Source: Spirosomataceae bacterium
GTDB lineage: Bacteria > Bacteroidota > Bacteroidia > Cytophagales > Spirosomataceae
NCBI GenBank assembly: GCA_030731175.1
Contig: JANQUM010000173.1
Coordinates: 1 to 6,905, forward strand
Direction of reading: 5' to 3'
Length of the DNA: 6,905 nt
Below are positions 5,434-6,905 of this stretch, piece after piece. Each line of letters begins with the position of its first letter. Within the stretch, counting starts at the first letter, position 1. A model generated the notes under the pieces. It searched no databases and had not been told where the DNA came from. It saw nothing but the letters and a program-made list of their open reading frames with translations. The position numbers were made by a program, and so were the translations under genes.

Positions 5434-6828
5434 TCAGCCTAATACCTGCATATTCACAGGATCCCACAAAATTGGGGCTTGCTTTTCGGCACTGATATTA
5501 CAAGCTATTGACGGTGCCGCAGCTCGCAAACCAAACGTAGCATCCTCCACAATATCTTGCGGACGATTAGCCCGTACGGCATTAAAAAACACCACCATGT
5601 GGTCGTAGCGGTCATCGTAACCATTTTCGGTTTTAAACTCAATTGGTTCTTTGTTTTCAACTACGGTTATAGCGTCGCCATAAGTTGCTTTGTACCATTT
5701 TTCGTACTCCGTTTTTTGTTTCGCCGAAAAGCTTTCAAACGCATCATAACCGCCGTATCCAGGTGTGATAGGGCGTTTTAGTGTTTCAATCGTAAAATCA
5801 TTCCATCCAATATTTATTACGCCTTCGGTTCCTATTAACCGGGTTGCCGAATTTCCTTTTTTTGTACCATTCGCCAAATTAACCTGCGTAATAAACTGGA
5901 ACGAAGCGTGGTTTTTCGTTGCCGGATAGTTTAACATTCCCGTTACTAAATCGTTTGCAGTTCGTCCGTCTTTCCAGTAATTTAAATCGCCAAGAGCGTA
6001 AATTTTGTTCGGACCAATTGCCCCCGTAATTACGTGAACCCCTGTTAATAAATGCACGAATAAATCTCCAGCAACGCCCGTTCCGTATTCTTTGAAATTC
6101 CTCCACCGGAAAAATCGAACCGGGTCAAACGGCACTTTGGGGGCATCGCCCAAAAAAGTATCGAAATCGACCGTTTCGGGCGAAGCATCTGTCGGGATAG
6201 AGTAATTCCACGCCCCGCCGCTGTTCCAGCGTTCGTTCGATGCTTGCACATTGGTCAGTTCGCCGATAATTCCCGATTCGTAATATTCTTTCGCTTTCAA
6301 TACCGCCGCACTGCTTGCACGCTGACTCCCGACTTGAAATACCTTGCCACTCGCTTTTTGAGCGTCAATAATTTCTTGTCCCTGCTCAATAAATTGTACC
6401 ATCGGTTTTTCGCAGTAAACGTGTTTTCCGGCTTTGAGGGCATCTACCGCAATGGCTTTATGCCAATTGTCTGACGTGCAAATAAGTACTACGTCGATGT
6501 CTTTTCTTACGAGAAGTTCACGGTAGTCACGAGTGGTAAAAACGTCTTTCCCCCATTTTTCTTTTGCCCGCTCCAAACGCCCGGTGTAAAGGTCACAGAC
6601 CGCTACGAGCTTTATTCCCGCTACTTTCAGGGCGGTATCTGTATCGTAATGTCCGATAATACCGGAGCCAATTAGCCCAATGCGGACTTCATCGGCACTA
6701 TTTAGTTTAATTTTGCTGTCTAAAACCTGAACGTTTTTATTGGCGAACGCTTGATTTCCCACGGCAAGGGCAGCGGCCGTTGCTCCCGCTTTTTTGATGA
6801 ACGAACGGCGTGAATCAGTTTTTTTCAT
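5434..6828 (-). CDS. Tat-exported Gfo/Idh/MocA-family oxidoreductase
   Basis: This is a secreted NAD(P)-dependent oxidoreductase of the Gfo/Idh/MocA superfamily, whose members commonly act on sugars or related polyols. The N-terminus carries a twin-arginine signal, S6-R-R-S-F-I-K12, followed by a hydrophobic stretch ending near QAFA (26-29), so it is probably exported folded with its cofactor bound. The Rossmann domain starts at VRIGLIGSGIIG (48-59), with CDLYTGR (78-84) after strand 2 and the family motif CEKPMV (139-144), which holds the conserved K141. The substrate domain has D255 and H259 (GDLFVH), which fit the usual Asp-x3-His catalytic pair. The 464 residues are within the range of secreted Bacteroidetes members. 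Translation from the ATG at 6828 follows a consensus promoter by about 30 bp. The substrate cannot be inferred; no sugar-use genes are nearby in the window. Confidence 0.92.
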   Translation of the reverse strand: MKKTDSRRSFIKKAGATAAALAVGNQAFANKNVQVLDSKIKLNSADEVRIGLIGSGIIGHYDTDTALKVAGIKLVAVCDLYTGRLERAKEKWGKDVFTTRDYRELLVRKDIDVVLICTSDNWHKAIAVDALKAGKHVYCEKPMVQFIEQGQEIIDAQKASGKVFQVGSQRASSAAVLKAKEYYESGIIGELTNVQASNERWNSGGAWNYSIPTDASPETVDFDTFLGDAPKVPFDPVRFFRWRNFKEYGTGVAGDLFVHLLTGVHVITGAIGPNKIYALGDLNYWKDGRTANDLVTGMLNYPATKNHASFQFITQVNLANGTKKGNSATRLIGTEGVINIGWNDFTIETLKRPITPGYGGYDAFESFSAKQKTEYEKWYKATYGDAITVVENKEPIEFKTENGYDDRYDHMVVFFNAVRANRPQDIVEDATFGLRAAAPSIACNISAEKQAPILWDPVNMQVLG

Positions 6829-6857
6829 TTGAATTTTGGTTGAATAGTTATACTCAC

Positions 6858-6888
6858 CAAATGTAGCAAATTTTAAACGGTTGCCAAA
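6858..6888 (-). promoter_or_regulatory. Consensus Bacteroidetes promoter of the Gfo/Idh/MocA gene
   Basis: Read on the minus strand, a -33 TTTG (6885-6888) is separated by exactly 19 bp from TACATTTG (6858-6865), matching the Bacteroidetes primary-sigma pattern TTTG-N19-TAnnTTTG. Transcription should begin near 6851, giving a leader of about 20-25 bases before the ATG at 6828. It is the best promoter in the window and indicates that this gene is transcribed on its own. Confidence 0.85.
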
Positions 6889-6905
6889 AGGTCTTTACCC
6901 CAGAC

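Overview
The window looks like chromosome of a Bacteroidota species, most likely order Cytophagales. This rests on four things: a Tat-exported Gfo/Idh/MocA oxidoreductase, a DUF6029/Omp28-type/TlpA-type gene neighbourhood, promoters of the Bacteroidetes form (TTTG, about 19 bp, TAnnTTTG), and AT-rich leaders without a clear Shine-Dalgarno sequence. I cannot name the genus. There are no RNA genes, insertion sequences, CRISPR arrays or phage genes. All seven genes appear intact, except that the first is cut by the window edge.

Layout. (1) Positions 1-2058, minus strand: a two-gene unit. A small exported TlpA-like thiol-redox protein (WCKPC motif) overlaps by four bases (ATGA) the start of a large secreted beta-rich protein that I assign to DUF6029. 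The latter is open for 516 codons and runs off the left edge. (2) Positions 2098-3078, plus strand, divergent: an Omp28-type lipoprotein with its own thioredoxin-like CGWC motif. (3) Positions 3157-3621: a small membrane-anchored protein of unknown function, followed by a strong hairpin terminator. (4) Positions 3768-5372: permease and ATPase of an MlaE/MlaF-type lipid ABC transporter, behind a consensus -7 box. The 90-bp gap between the two genes carries two degenerate short-period repeats, one of which runs into the first possible ATPase start codon. (5) Positions 5434-6828, minus strand and convergent: a Tat-secreted Gfo/Idh/MocA oxidoreductase with a textbook promoter just inside the right edge.

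How the genes may work together. The first three encode envelope proteins, two of them with CxxC redox motifs, arranged around a 39-bp divergent intergenic region. I infer a thiol-redox module acting on or with an outer-membrane or surface protein. The MlaEF pair would form the inner-membrane core of a phospholipid transport system, but no MCE (MlaD-like) or periplasmic partner is encoded here. The oxidoreductase appears functionally unrelated. The most unusual points are the 36-residue extension, which contains a GC-rich palindrome, ahead of the signal peptide of the DUF6029 protein, and the phased micro-repeats between the transporter genes.
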